A stretch of 64,000 bases of DNA. It comes from Bacillota bacterium. GTDB lineage: Bacteria; Bacillota; Clostridia; Lachnospirales; Lachnospiraceae. A program made the translations under genes and the position numbers. The notes under the pieces are model-generated. The model worked only from the letters and a program-made list of their open reading frames with translations, searched no databases and had not been told where the DNA came from. Where the stretch lies: positions 70,585-134,584 of the forward strand of contig JAEZZO010000049.1 in the NCBI GenBank assembly GCA_023418475.1, in the 5' to 3' direction. Positions within the stretch are counted from its first letter, which is position 1. Every line of letters begins with the position of its first letter. Of the stretch, positions 17,734 through 25,976 are shown piece after piece.

Positions 17734-18034
17734 TGCTGTGTCAGAACCGGATCGATCTGAAAAGGAAGAGATCAGATACCACTTATACTATTATTCTGTT
17801 TTTAAATCGAAAGCAAGGGAGCTTTTCATTGCGAAAAAATACTTATATCCGGCTGTCTAAACCAGAAGCATGCATTTATCCAAATTATGAGTTTTTCGTA
17901 ATATTGCTCCCTTTATCAAATATAGATGCTCCAATTCGCAAACAATTTATATATAGTATGTATTCGGGTTAGAACGGTAACCTCTTATTTTATATACAAA
18001 TTTACTTTCATGCAATGCATGAGAAGGAGGGTTT
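17734..18034. other. Gap between dpaB and asnB
   Basis: About 300 bases. A 79-codon frame (17733-17972) has no ribosome site and no recognisable family, so I do not call it. A good AGGAGG lies just before asnB. No clear terminator follows dpaB, so transcription from the dpa promoter may continue into asnB. No confident separate promoter was found. Confidence 0.4.
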
Positions 18035-19219
18035 ATGTGCGGAATAGCCGGTTTTTGTAATATAAAAGCTGATTATACAAAAGATGATACAAAATGGCAT
18101 AAGGTATTAGATGCTATGAAACAGGTAATAAAACACCGTGGTCCTGATGATGAAGGTGAAGTCCTAACCAGACAGGCAGGGCTTGCACATAGAAGACTCT
18201 CCATAATTGATTTGAGCCGCGGTAAGCAGCCAATGACAAGAGAGCTTTCAAATGGTTGTGTAACAATCATCTATAACGGCGAGCTGTATAATACCGCTGA
18301 ATTACGCAGCGATCTCATGCAGAAGGGATATCAGTTTCAAACGCATTGTGATACCGAGGTAATCCTGGTTGGATATATTGCACAGGGTGTTGACTTTGTA
18401 AAACAAATGAACGGTATTTTCTCTTTTGCAATCTGGGATGAGGGAAGAAACTCACTTATTCTGGTGCGAGACAGACTGGGTGTGAAACCGTTATTCTATA
18501 CATTATGGAATGATACTTTAATCTTCGGTTCTGAGATTAAAGTTTTATTTGAGTATCCAGGCTTTCAACCACGTATTGATGCAAATGGTTTATGTGAGAT
18601 TTTTGGACTTGGTCCTGCAAAGTCCTATGGTTCGGGTGTGTTTAAAGATGTCTCTGAAGTTCTTCCCGGTTCTGCCATAATTTTTAATTCTTCCGGTATG
18701 CACACACAACCTTACTGGAGTCTGATTAGCGCTCCACATGAGGATTCCTATGCCGAGACAGTAGATAAAACCTCTTTTTTATTAAGAGATGCTGTAAAAC
18801 GTCAAATGATCTCCGATATTCCGATCTGCACCTTTCTATCCGGTGGTGTGGACAGCAGCCTGGTAACAGCCATTTGCGCGGAGGAATTGAAAAAAGAAGG
18901 CAAACAGCTGGAAACCTATTCCTTTGATTTTGTAGATAATGCAAAGCATTTCAAATCAAATTCCTTCCAACCCTCTCAGGATCGTCCCTATGTGGATATT
19001 ATGGTGGAACAGGTAAAGAGCAGGCATACTTATCTGGAATGTGACAATCTGGATTTGGCAGATAATCTGTACCATGCCGTAAATGCAAGAGATCTTCCCA
19101 ATATGGCCGATGTTGAATCTTCTTTGCTCTATTTCTGCAAGAAGGTAGCCTCTAAAACCAAGGTAGCGCTTACAGGTGAATGTGCCGATGAATACGCGCA
19201 CATATGTTATAACCCATAA
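18035..19219 (+). CDS. asnB: Asparagine synthetase (glutamine-hydrolysing), 5' part, truncated by prophage
   Basis: Codons 1-386 are host asnB. The last eight codons before TAA come from the phage. The N-terminal glutaminase domain is whole: Cys2 (MCGIAGF) is the nucleophile, and RHRGPDDEG and the YNGELYN block follow. The synthetase domain begins normally, with FLSGGVDSS near residue 266 as the pyrophosphate loop, and ends at LTGECADE, just inside the ATP-binding fold. The rest is 43.6 kb away at 62772. As it stands the protein should lack synthetase activity but may still bind glutamine. AGGAGG precedes ATG. Confidence 0.95.
   Translation: MCGIAGFCNIKADYTKDDTKWHKVLDAMKQVIKHRGPDDEGEVLTRQAGLAHRRLSIIDLSRGKQPMTRELSNGCVTIIYNGELYNTAELRSDLMQKGYQFQTHCDTEVILVGYIAQGVDFVKQMNGIFSFAIWDEGRNSLILVRDRLGVKPLFYTLWNDTLIFGSEIKVLFEYPGFQPRIDANGLCEIFGLGPAKSYGSGVFKDVSEVLPGSAIIFNSSGMHTQPYWSLISAPHEDSYAETVDKTSFLLRDAVKRQMISDIPICTFLSGGVDSSLVTAICAEELKKEGKQLETYSFDFVDNAKHFKSNSFQPSQDRPYVDIMVEQVKSRHTYLECDNLDLADNLYHAVNARDLPNMADVESSLLYFCKKVASKTKVALTGECADEYAHICYNP
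19180..19192. repeat. attL core (13-bp duplication)
   Basis: ATGTGCCGATGAA occurs here and at 62759-62771 and nowhere else that I noticed. It encodes part of the ECADE segment of asnB. Joining the flanks through one copy gives an unbroken asnB frame. This marks the left prophage boundary. Confidence 0.92.
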
Positions 19220-19313
19220 TAATTAAATGAATAAGCTAGCCTTTCAATACATCCTTACCAAACTGACCAGGGGTTACATTCATGTATCCGAAATAATAAT
19301 CATAAGCTTCCTA

Positions 19314-19342
19314 TTTACAAATTAATGCAACAACATTATACT
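19314..19342 (+). promoter_or_regulatory. Promoter of the zinc-ribbon cargo gene
   Basis: TTTACA, a 17-base spacer and TATACT lie 40 bases upstream of the start at 19381. This is a good sigma-A promoter, so the gene can be expressed in the lysogen independently of phage operons. Confidence 0.6.
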
Positions 19343-19380
19343 ATTATGGTAAACACTGGATTTTCACAAAGGAGAAATTT

Positions 19381-19674
19381 ATGAGCATTATTTGCAATAG
19401 ATGCGGCACTGAATTTAATAGTCCTTATTGTCTAAACTGTGGAGCACCGACGCAAGTACAGATGCAGCAAAACCAGCCTCAGCAATTTCCACCGCCGATA
19501 CAGCCACAATATCAGCAGGGTTCCTATAGACAGCCTATGCAGCCGCCAAAAAAGAAAAGCCATGGCTGCCTTATTACCTTTTTAGTTGTTATCGGTATTT
19601 TCATATTTATCGGTGTCATAGGAATTCTTGCAAGTTTTGGTGATTACAGCAATACATTCCCTTATCCCCAATAG
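19381..19674 (+). CDS. Small zinc-ribbon membrane protein (cargo gene)
   Basis: 97 residues. An N-terminal zinc ribbon (CNRCG ... CLNCG) is followed by a Gln/Pro-rich linker (about 30-55) and one transmembrane helix (about 62-85). GGAG precedes ATG. It has its own promoter and terminator next to attL and is read away from the lytic genes, as prophage cargo genes often are. Similar zinc-ribbon/one-helix proteins occur in many Clostridia without known function. Confidence 0.75.
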   Translation: MSIICNRCGTEFNSPYCLNCGAPTQVQMQQNQPQQFPPPIQPQYQQGSYRQPMQPPKKKSHGCLITFLVVIGIFIFIGVIGILASFGDYSNTFPYPQ

Positions 19675-19720
19675 ATACCCCGCATCTCATAATGTTTATG
19701 AGAAATGCGGGGTATTTTGT
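19675..19720. terminator. Strong bidirectional terminator
   Basis: ATACCCCGCAT pairs with ATGCGGGGTAT, with an inner CATA/TATG helix, followed by TTTTGTTG on the plus strand. It separates the zinc-ribbon gene from the convergent FN3/BIG2 gene and probably serves both. Confidence 0.85.
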
Positions 19721-19746
19721 TGTTATATGTTATATGAATTAAGAAA

Positions 19747-21036
19747 TCATCTAACTCTTATATAAATACGTCCTAGCTCATTGCCGTCACTATCTACAGC
19801 TGTTATATAGGTTAATCCTTCGCCTACTGCTATAACCTTTCCCTTACTGGTAACCGTTGCAATGGACGGATCATCCGCTACCCAGGTAACCTTTGTTTTG
19901 TTTGCCATATCATCAATCGTTAATCTGCAGGTATTGCTTACTGTAAGATCAACAGCCAGCTGTAAATCAAGGTCAACAATCAGCACATTTATCGTTTCTG
20001 TATAAGAACCATCCTCACTTGTACAGGTTATTATTGTGTTTCCCGGCTTTATGGCTTTTATCTTCCCATAGCTATCTATTGTTGCAATTGCTAGATCAGA
20101 AGATGTCCAAGTCATATCCGCATTATCGCTTAGTTCCTCACTGACACTTAACTGCTTTTCTTCTTTCACTTCAAGAACCAATTTCAGCTTCTTTACCGGT
20201 TCTTGCAAGGTTACGCTTGCCTCATTGGAGTTAGCACTTTCACCAGACTCATTGACCGCTGATATCGTATAATAATATGTGTTTCCATAATATACATCGG
20301 CATCATTCATTGTAATTACCGAGCCGGAAACAGATGCAATCGTATCATAGGGACCTCCTGCAGTTTCGGAACGTTTAATATTATAAGAGGTTGCTCCTTC
20401 GACTGCATCCCAGGATAAGTTTACGTTTGTAACATCATCATTTACTATTAGATTTGTTGGAGACTTTATATTTGATACCGTTTCCATCATTTCTAGTTCG
20501 CCAATTGATATTAGAGCATTGCCATTATTTGCTGTAATATTAATTCTATATTCTTTATACGGATTACTATTTATAAAAGTGAATTCCTTTTTTACACCAA
20601 TTTTCCAACCTGTTACATTAGTTTGTTTATCAAGTACAACCCAGTCACTTGTTTCATCTTTTCGAGCTTCAAAAGTCCAGTCTTTTGGTAATTGATTAAT
20701 ATATAAAGATGCATTTCTAGCAACTATCGTATATTTTGTAATACATTTCTCATTTTCAAACTCATATGATAGCCAACCTTTGTTTCCTATTGAACACCAG
20801 CCAGATACTGACGAAGTAGATTTGTCAAATGCGAAATATATGTATTGTATACTTTTATCTGTATTTTGATAAACACTACTAGCACTTGCTTTACCACTTG
20901 GTGATGTATTACTTGTCATTGTAGGTATTACGTTATCCGTATACTGCACTTCCGCTGCATAGCACTTTGCTTTATTCATAAAAACTATAGCCACCACTAC
21001 TAATATGAAATTTAGCAATTTGTAAAATTTTTTCAT
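19747..21036 (-). CDS. Secreted discoidin-like/FN3/BIG2 protein (cargo gene)
   Basis: 429 residues. A signal peptide (about 1-29, ending KCYA) is followed by a discoidin-like (F5/8 type C) region (about 40-185, with GWLSYEFENEKCITKYTIVA and ending IGELEMME), one fibronectin type III domain (about 190-280) and two BIG2-type repeats to the end (WTSSDLAIATID..GKIKAI, then WVADDPSIATVTSKGKVIAV). Such domains bind carbohydrates or mediate cell-surface contact. It has no phage structural features. The ATG at 21036 follows GGAGAA by seven bases. The FN3 domain and promoter closely match those of the Kelch protein gene at 44315. Confidence 0.82.
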   Translation of the reverse strand: MKKFYKLLNFILVVVAIVFMNKAKCYAAEVQYTDNVIPTMTSNTSPSGKASASSVYQNTDKSIQYIYFAFDKSTSSVSGWCSIGNKGWLSYEFENEKCITKYTIVARNASLYINQLPKDWTFEARKDETSDWVVLDKQTNVTGWKIGVKKEFTFINSNPYKEYRINITANNGNALISIGELEMMETVSNIKSPTNLIVNDDVTNVNLSWDAVEGATSYNIKRSETAGGPYDTIASVSGSVITMNDADVYYGNTYYYTISAVNESGESANSNEASVTLQEPVKKLKLVLEVKEEKQLSVSEELSDNADMTWTSSDLAIATIDSYGKIKAIKPGNTIITCTSEDGSYTETINVLIVDLDLQLAVDLTVSNTCRLTIDDMANKTKVTWVADDPSIATVTSKGKVIAVGEGLTYITAVDSDGNELGRIYIRVR

Positions 21037-21061
21037 ATGTAAATTCTCCATTCTCGTTTTT

Positions 21062-21112
21062 TAATAAGCGTTTATTATTTCCATATTGTACCTCATTTAT
21101 ATCTAAATTCAA
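21062..21112 (-). promoter_or_regulatory. Promoter plus 16-bp palindromic operator of the FN3/BIG2 gene
   Basis: Reading on the minus strand: TTGAAT, 16 bases, TACAAT, seven bases, then TAATAAACGCTTATTA (21062-21077), palindromic except for one pair. The same layout with the same spacings stands before the Kelch gene at 45966-46016. A repressor bound there would block transcription at the start site. Confidence 0.65.
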
Positions 21113-21367
21113 TAAACAATATTCATTATTGACAAAATAATACATATCAATAATGAACTTGTTCATTCTGTTTAGCTTCTTTATTAGTGCCTCTGTACAA
21201 GTATTCTTTCGTATTCAGCTTTTTATTCTCTACGCTGTCATATAGAATATGTTCTATTAATATCCTACATGAGCATTTTAATGAATTATTATAATTACTT
21301 TCTTATATTTACAAATTATGCTATTAGTTTTATAATATTTGGTAAAAATAGAAGGGAGGATAAACAA

Positions 21368-21817
21368 TTGATATTTGATTTTTTAGATAAATTTAAATTT
21401 AAACATCCCGGTATGACAAATGTGCTTATGATTATCGGAGTTTTAGCAGTAATAAGAGCGATTTAGTTTGTATCTGACTTTGGATCAAATTTTTCGTATT
21501 CGGATAGCTCAGCAACCAGTCAAAATGCGGCAACAACTATTTCGCCAGCAAACGCTGATTTTACCACTGGAAATCCTGTAACTGTTGATAGATGAGATTA
21601 TTTAGTCGGTAAAGATATCCCGGCCGGTACATATGATGTGTTTTATAATAATAGCTTTTGCACTCTAGAGGTGCATCTAAACAATGGGGAGGACTATAAC
21701 GATATACAAGAGATGATTACGGAAGATGAACCAAATTATCGAAATCTAAAACTTGTTAACGGCTAAAGAGTCGTGATAGGCGATGGAGGCTCTTTAATTT
21801 TTAAAAAGACTAAATAA
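21368..21817 (+). pseudogene. Small membrane protein gene broken by three stop codons
   Basis: A strong GGGAGG lies eight bases before a TTG start. The same frame then runs through TAG (21464), TGA (21593) and TAA (21764) to a final TAA at 21815. The peptide between stops is coherent: a membrane segment (VLMIIGVLAVIRAI), a Ser/Thr-rich linker, and a YLVGKDIPAGTYDV domain, a short surface domain found on many Firmicute zinc-ribbon and lipoproteins. Each stop could arise by one C-to-T change. This is a decayed cargo gene like the one at 19381. Confidence 0.7.
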
Positions 21818-21825
21818 ATATTAGC

Positions 21826-21857
21826 AACCCCGGCCAATTAGGCCGGGGTTATTTTTT
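21826..21857. terminator. GC-rich terminator
   Basis: AACCCCGGCC pairs with GGCCGGGGTT around five bases, followed by ATTTTTTG on the plus strand. It lies between the decayed plus-strand gene and the end of the lysis module and may stop late transcription from the other side too, although the T-run on that strand is weak. Confidence 0.8.
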
Positions 21858-21890
21858 GTTTCGACCATCGAAACGCTTATGCTTACAAAA

Positions 21891-22598
21891 TTAATCCGCC
21901 ATAAATGCTTTCCTAGTGGATACTCCGACCTTGCCATCTACTGCAATCTTACAGCTCTGTTGGAATGATTTTATAGCCTTATCTGTAATAGCTCCGCATA
22001 CACCATCAATATCCATGTCAAAGCTAGCCTCATGCAGCTCCCACTGAACCCATTTCACGCCTTCTCCAGTCATACCCTGGCAAATAGTCGTTGTCGGCTC
22101 ACGATACGGGTTCTGGGCCTTCTGTGCAGCCACTGGCATATCATAATCGATGTAATCAAACAGCAGCCAGTGAGTAAATTTTGTTTTTGCTACCTCTGAC
22201 TTTACCGTACCAAAATCAATGCCTTTCGCCTCGATGCAATACCCACCGCCAATATAAACACCAACATGACCTGATTTCCACAGAATAGCCCCTACCGGAG
22301 CCTGTTCAATTGTAGAAATCGGATGCCTTTCAGATGCACTCTTATATAGCTGATAGGAACCTATATTTTTACCCGTGTACCATGCTGGCAGACCTGAGCA
22401 ATCGGTACAAACCTTTCCTACAAGCTTTCTGGCTTTGGTTATGTATATGTTGGTGAAAACATTTGGATAAGCTAAAATAAGGCTGTTAAGGTGTGCTTGT
22501 GTAAGCTTCCCATAACTGCCTTTGGCTCCATATACATACGGTATTCCTAATTTTGACTTTACAAATTTGGCTAGTCCCTTACCTGTTAATTTACTCAT
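21891..22598 (-). CDS. Endolysin: NlpC/P60-like amidase/endopeptidase with peptidoglycan-binding domain
   Basis: 235 residues. The N-terminal catalytic domain has CTDCSGLPAW (catalytic Cys) near residue 64 and SGHVGVYIGGGYCIEA (catalytic His) near 110. The C-terminal part, from CQGMTGEGVKWVQW to the end, is a peptidoglycan-binding repeat. There is no signal peptide, as expected with a holin. It overlaps the holin gene by eight bases and is the last gene of the late region. I chose the ATG at 22598, seven bases after GGAG. Confidence 0.9.
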   Translation of the reverse strand: MSKLTGKGLAKFVKSKLGIPYVYGAKGSYGKLTQAHLNSLILAYPNVFTNIYITKARKLVGKVCTDCSGLPAWYTGKNIGSYQLYKSASERHPISTIEQAPVGAILWKSGHVGVYIGGGYCIEAKGIDFGTVKSEVAKTKFTHWLLFDYIDYDMPVAAQKAQNPYREPTTTICQGMTGEGVKWVQWELHEASFDMDIDGVCGAITDKAIKSFQQSCKIAVDGKVGVSTRKAFMAD

Positions 22599-23100
22599 TC
22601 CCATTCTCCTTATTATCAACTAAAGCGTTGCCCTGTTTTTCCACTCCGGTCTTAAGTACAGCAATTGCTTTCTTCAAAAAATCAGGCAGCGGCGCTCCCA
22701 TCCGGCCGGCGTTCTCGAGTATAGACAACAGCTCATTAATGATAAACCAAATGGTCGTTAGGAGCCCGAAAAATGTAGATGTTGGTATTTTGATACCCAT
22801 GTTCCCCGTAACGTTAAATATGAGCCAATCTACTGACATTGCAACAGCAATGGCAAGTATGTACCCAAGCTTTTTATAAATACCTTGTACTCCTCTTTTG
22901 CTACTCCACCCTTTTGACTTATCTTCCGGACGCTCAAGCGATTCTCTTCCGGATGCTGCCATGCCGGACAAGAAATCTGTGATCATTAAGACCGTAAGTA
23001 ATATTAATACCGGGTATAAAATACCGAGCCTCGCGCTCAAATAGGCCCCAAATGTTGCAATAGCCGCTTTGATTGATAAATAGATATTTTCTGATTTCAT
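22591..23100 (-). CDS. Phage holin (phage_holin_4 type)
   Basis: 169 residues with about three hydrophobic helices (near 8-24, 26-45 and 73-115). The family signature SKGWSSKRGVQGIYKKLGY lies between helices, and a polar Lys-rich tail follows. It would form membrane lesions that release the endolysin encoded next. GAAGG precedes ATG. Confidence 0.88.
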   Translation of the reverse strand: MKSENIYLSIKAAIATFGAYLSARLGILYPVLILLTVLMITDFLSGMAASGRESLERPEDKSKGWSSKRGVQGIYKKLGYILAIAVAMSVDWLIFNVTGNMGIKIPTSTFFGLLTTIWFIINELLSILENAGRMGAPLPDFLKKAIAVLKTGVEKQGNALVDNKENGNE

Positions 23101-23130
23101 AGTCTACCTTCTTCCTTTGATTTTTTATCA

Positions 23131-23160
23131 ATAAAAAGGAGCCGATCCCTCGACTCCTTA
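23131..23160 (-). terminator. Terminator between fibre gene and holin
   Basis: On the minus strand AAGGAGTCGA pairs with TCGGCTCCTT around GGGA and is followed by TTTTTATTG. It lies after the fibre gene's promoter-distal neighbour, that is downstream of holin's upstream gene, and may lower or time lysis gene expression. Confidence 0.7.
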
Positions 23161-23204
23161 ATGTTTATTTAGTTCGTAGTTGTAACCAATTGTAAATCAA
23201 TATA

Positions 23205-25760
23205 TTACATAAATGACTCTAAATAATCACAAGTAATATTAGCAAGCCTTTTTGTAAGCACTAAATCCGTATCAGAGTTTGGGTGAATATCATCAGGCAT
23301 TAAACACTGTTGAATGGTTTTATTTGTTGAAGTCCCCCCACTCGAAATCCAGTGGTTATTAGCATCCCAGTAACCTGTAGTGGTAATAGTTGCTTGTGAC
23401 ACTCCACTTTTCCTCCATTGCTCACAGTATGGGAATCCATAGTATTGACTAATAGTATTAAGTGATGTGTTTACTGCAAGTTTTTGCTGATTTTCGTAAT
23501 GTGAAATAATGCAAATTTTAGCCTGTGGATTTGACGTAAGTATTCTATTAATCAAAAAATGCATTACTCCTATAAAATACATTCTATCATTTATATCACT
23601 AGGAACTATATTTAATTCTTCTCCCGATATTTGTAAATCATTGTAGCCATGATTAAATACATATAAATCACAAACTCCAACTGCACCTCCAGAAAGATAT
23701 TTGTCTAATTTTCTCTCATAACTACAATTTCGAATATATTCTTTTGCATTATCATCTAAGGATGCCGGAGGAGTATTTGACAATACAATTTTAAATGTGT
23801 CCCAATTATCTATAAGATAATTTTTTTCAGATAAGCTTGCACCAAGCGAATATGCTATATTTTGCCATGCTACATCTTTCCATCCATAAGGGTTTTCAGA
23901 TGTTACTTTTGAGGGATATCCGAGTCTTGCACAGCTACTTGCGACTGATTCATTATATACTATAGATCCTGATTTTTCAGCAATTATCTGCGGATATGAT
24001 TTTCCTTTTGGATATCCAGATGGAATTGAAGTTCCAAACCATGCAATTTTTTTACCATTTATTGGGCTAATAATTTTATCTGATGATATAGACATCTTTA
24101 AAATATCAAGATTACTTTGATTGTTAGAATTTACAACCAGAGTATCTACACCCTTTGGAATTGTAACAATTATTCCCTCGTGCCTATCTAATATCGTCAA
24201 ATCGGTTTCGTAAGATACTATAGACCCATTTTTTAAATACAAATACATTGGATACCCACTTGAATATTTGTATCCACTAATATTAAACACTTCTCCATAA
24301 GATACATTTACAGAAGCATTTATCCCTGTTCCCGTTGCAATATTATGATTGATTGACATTACTCCACTGATATCTATTGTCGGTGTTACTGATATGTATT
24401 TTTTTTGTATAGAAACATAATCCCAATATTCAATATATTTCAATTTTTCTATTACTATCGATACTGATGTTTCTGCATTAACAACTAACGCCGTACCACC
24501 AGCAGGTATCTCTATAATGGTATCAATTGTAGTGTATGCTGACGTATTTATATCAGTTCTGTCAATAACAACATGTGATGGATTAAACACAGCATATGGA
24601 TATGCAGATACATTACCCCTACCTTTAATATGGTATTTTTCGCCTTCGGAAACATTAACTAAAGCATAGTTAAATTCACTAGCTGATACCGCGGCATATG
24701 TAGATACACTAAAATAAGCCGAAGATACCGTATCAAAAGGAATAGGAATTTTTTCTACTGGTTTCTCTAAATAATTATCAACATATTTGCCAACATCTAA
24801 CTGGTAAAAATGACATTGCGCTGCATTAAAACCTGTTACATATATCTTCACAGCATTTGATGGAATAGTAACTAATAAATGGTTTGTTCTTGTATTATCT
24901 GCTATCAAATCACATTCAGAAGCCCTCGCATAAGTTCCATTTGAAAGAAGATATACAACAGAAGGATAACTTAAACTAAATTGATAGCCAAGAATCTCAT
25001 AGGTTTGCCCCTTAATAACATTGCAACTTTTTGAATATCCTGTACCAGTTGTAATATTTCCATTGATAGATATAGCACCATTATTATTATCAATAATTGT
25101 GGGCTCGGTTCGTTTTAAATATTGGTTAAGCACTATACTTTTCTTTGTATATTCCTCGCTTAATTTAGCTATTTGATCCCTTACAGCATTACCTGCGGTG
25201 TCATGTATTTTCCCATTCCCATCAATACGTATATCAATTGTTTCAGCGGTTAATCCATTACTAACCAATCGCACATAATCACCAGCTACAGGCGTATAAT
25301 TATCTAATTTAGGAGTAACCATTGAAATATTAATTTGTCCAGTAGTAGCTCCACTTGTGACAACTAATAATGCCCATTGATCAGTTGATAAGCATTTTAC
25401 ATAATAATCTCCTGCCGATGTAACTATTCCATTAATCCTTTCACGTTCAATTGCTAGATCTACTTCATCTGCTTTTTGGTTTTCTATTTGTGCCAATGAC
25501 GAAGTAACTTCGGTGTGCTCTGTGTCCAATCTTTGCTTAAGCGTATTATAAGTTGTACCACCCGAAGATACTCTGGCTTGTGCTGCTTCCACAGAACTGT
25601 CTCCTGATATAACAAGCTCGTCTATCTGATCCTGTACTGCTTCGATAGCATTATCAATATCATCAATGCCTTTATCCATGACATTAAAATTTGTGGCATT
25701 TCTAGGTGTATTAGTCGATGGATAATCCTTCCAGTTAAGCCTCGCGTATCTCTTTGCCAT
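23205..25760 (-). CDS. Tail fibre / receptor-binding protein with C-terminal SGNH esterase
   Basis: 851 residues. The N-terminus (about 1-150, ending near coiled-coil AQIENQKADEVDLAIERERI) resembles tail-attachment regions. Two repeated beta-sandwich segments follow (each with a GTG-Y/I-S-NV motif and IDNNNGAISIN or IDISGVMSIN). The last 270 residues are an SGNH hydrolase: AWFGTSIPSG (Ser), VASSC, NHGYND (Asn) and DDIHPNSD (Asp/His). It should de-acylate a host surface polysaccharide during adsorption. I chose the ATG at 25760 after GAAGGTG; it overlaps the small gene upstream. Confidence 0.85.
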   Translation of the reverse strand: MAKRYARLNWKDYPSTNTPRNATNFNVMDKGIDDIDNAIEAVQDQIDELVISGDSSVEAAQARVSSGGTTYNTLKQRLDTEHTEVTSSLAQIENQKADEVDLAIERERINGIVTSAGDYYVKCLSTDQWALLVVTSGATTGQINISMVTPKLDNYTPVAGDYVRLVSNGLTAETIDIRIDGNGKIHDTAGNAVRDQIAKLSEEYTKKSIVLNQYLKRTEPTIIDNNNGAISINGNITTGTGYSKSCNVIKGQTYEILGYQFSLSYPSVVYLLSNGTYARASECDLIADNTRTNHLLVTIPSNAVKIYVTGFNAAQCHFYQLDVGKYVDNYLEKPVEKIPIPFDTVSSAYFSVSTYAAVSASEFNYALVNVSEGEKYHIKGRGNVSAYPYAVFNPSHVVIDRTDINTSAYTTIDTIIEIPAGGTALVVNAETSVSIVIEKLKYIEYWDYVSIQKKYISVTPTIDISGVMSINHNIATGTGINASVNVSYGEVFNISGYKYSSGYPMYLYLKNGSIVSYETDLTILDRHEGIIVTIPKGVDTLVVNSNNQSNLDILKMSISSDKIISPINGKKIAWFGTSIPSGYPKGKSYPQIIAEKSGSIVYNESVASSCARLGYPSKVTSENPYGWKDVAWQNIAYSLGASLSEKNYLIDNWDTFKIVLSNTPPASLDDNAKEYIRNCSYERKLDKYLSGGAVGVCDLYVFNHGYNDLQISGEELNIVPSDINDRMYFIGVMHFLINRILTSNPQAKICIISHYENQQKLAVNTSLNTISQYYGFPYCEQWRKSGVSQATITTTGYWDANNHWISSGGTSTNKTIQQCLMPDDIHPNSDTDLVLTKRLANITCDYLESFM

Positions 25761-25965
25761 CTTTCTCAGCACCTTCTTTCTTTAATTCATTTTCATAATT
25801 CTTTCTTTCTGATGCAGTTATATTTATCTCTGCGTCCTGCAACGCGCGAAGACAATCAGCCACTACCAGTGAAGTAATTCCGATAGGTAGACTGGAGGAG
25901 TTGATATCTTTTACTATTGTTTCCCTTAATTCCTGTATCCTTAAATTAATACCTTTAACTGCCAT
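25735..25965 (-). CDS. Small tail-associated protein
   Basis: 76 residues, helical and charged, with no family recognised. AAGGAGGAG precedes ATG, and it overlaps the fibre gene by 26 bases. Its place between tail tip and fibre suggests an assembly or adaptor role. Confidence 0.7.
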   Translation of the reverse strand: MAVKGINLRIQELRETIVKDINSSSLPIGITSLVVADCLRALQDAEINITASERKNYENELKKEGAEKDGKEIREA

Positions 25966-25976
25966 TTAGCTCCTCC

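Noticed and set aside
17733..17972. A 79-codon frame after dpaB
   Set aside because: No ribosome site, no family resemblance, and composition like non-coding DNA.
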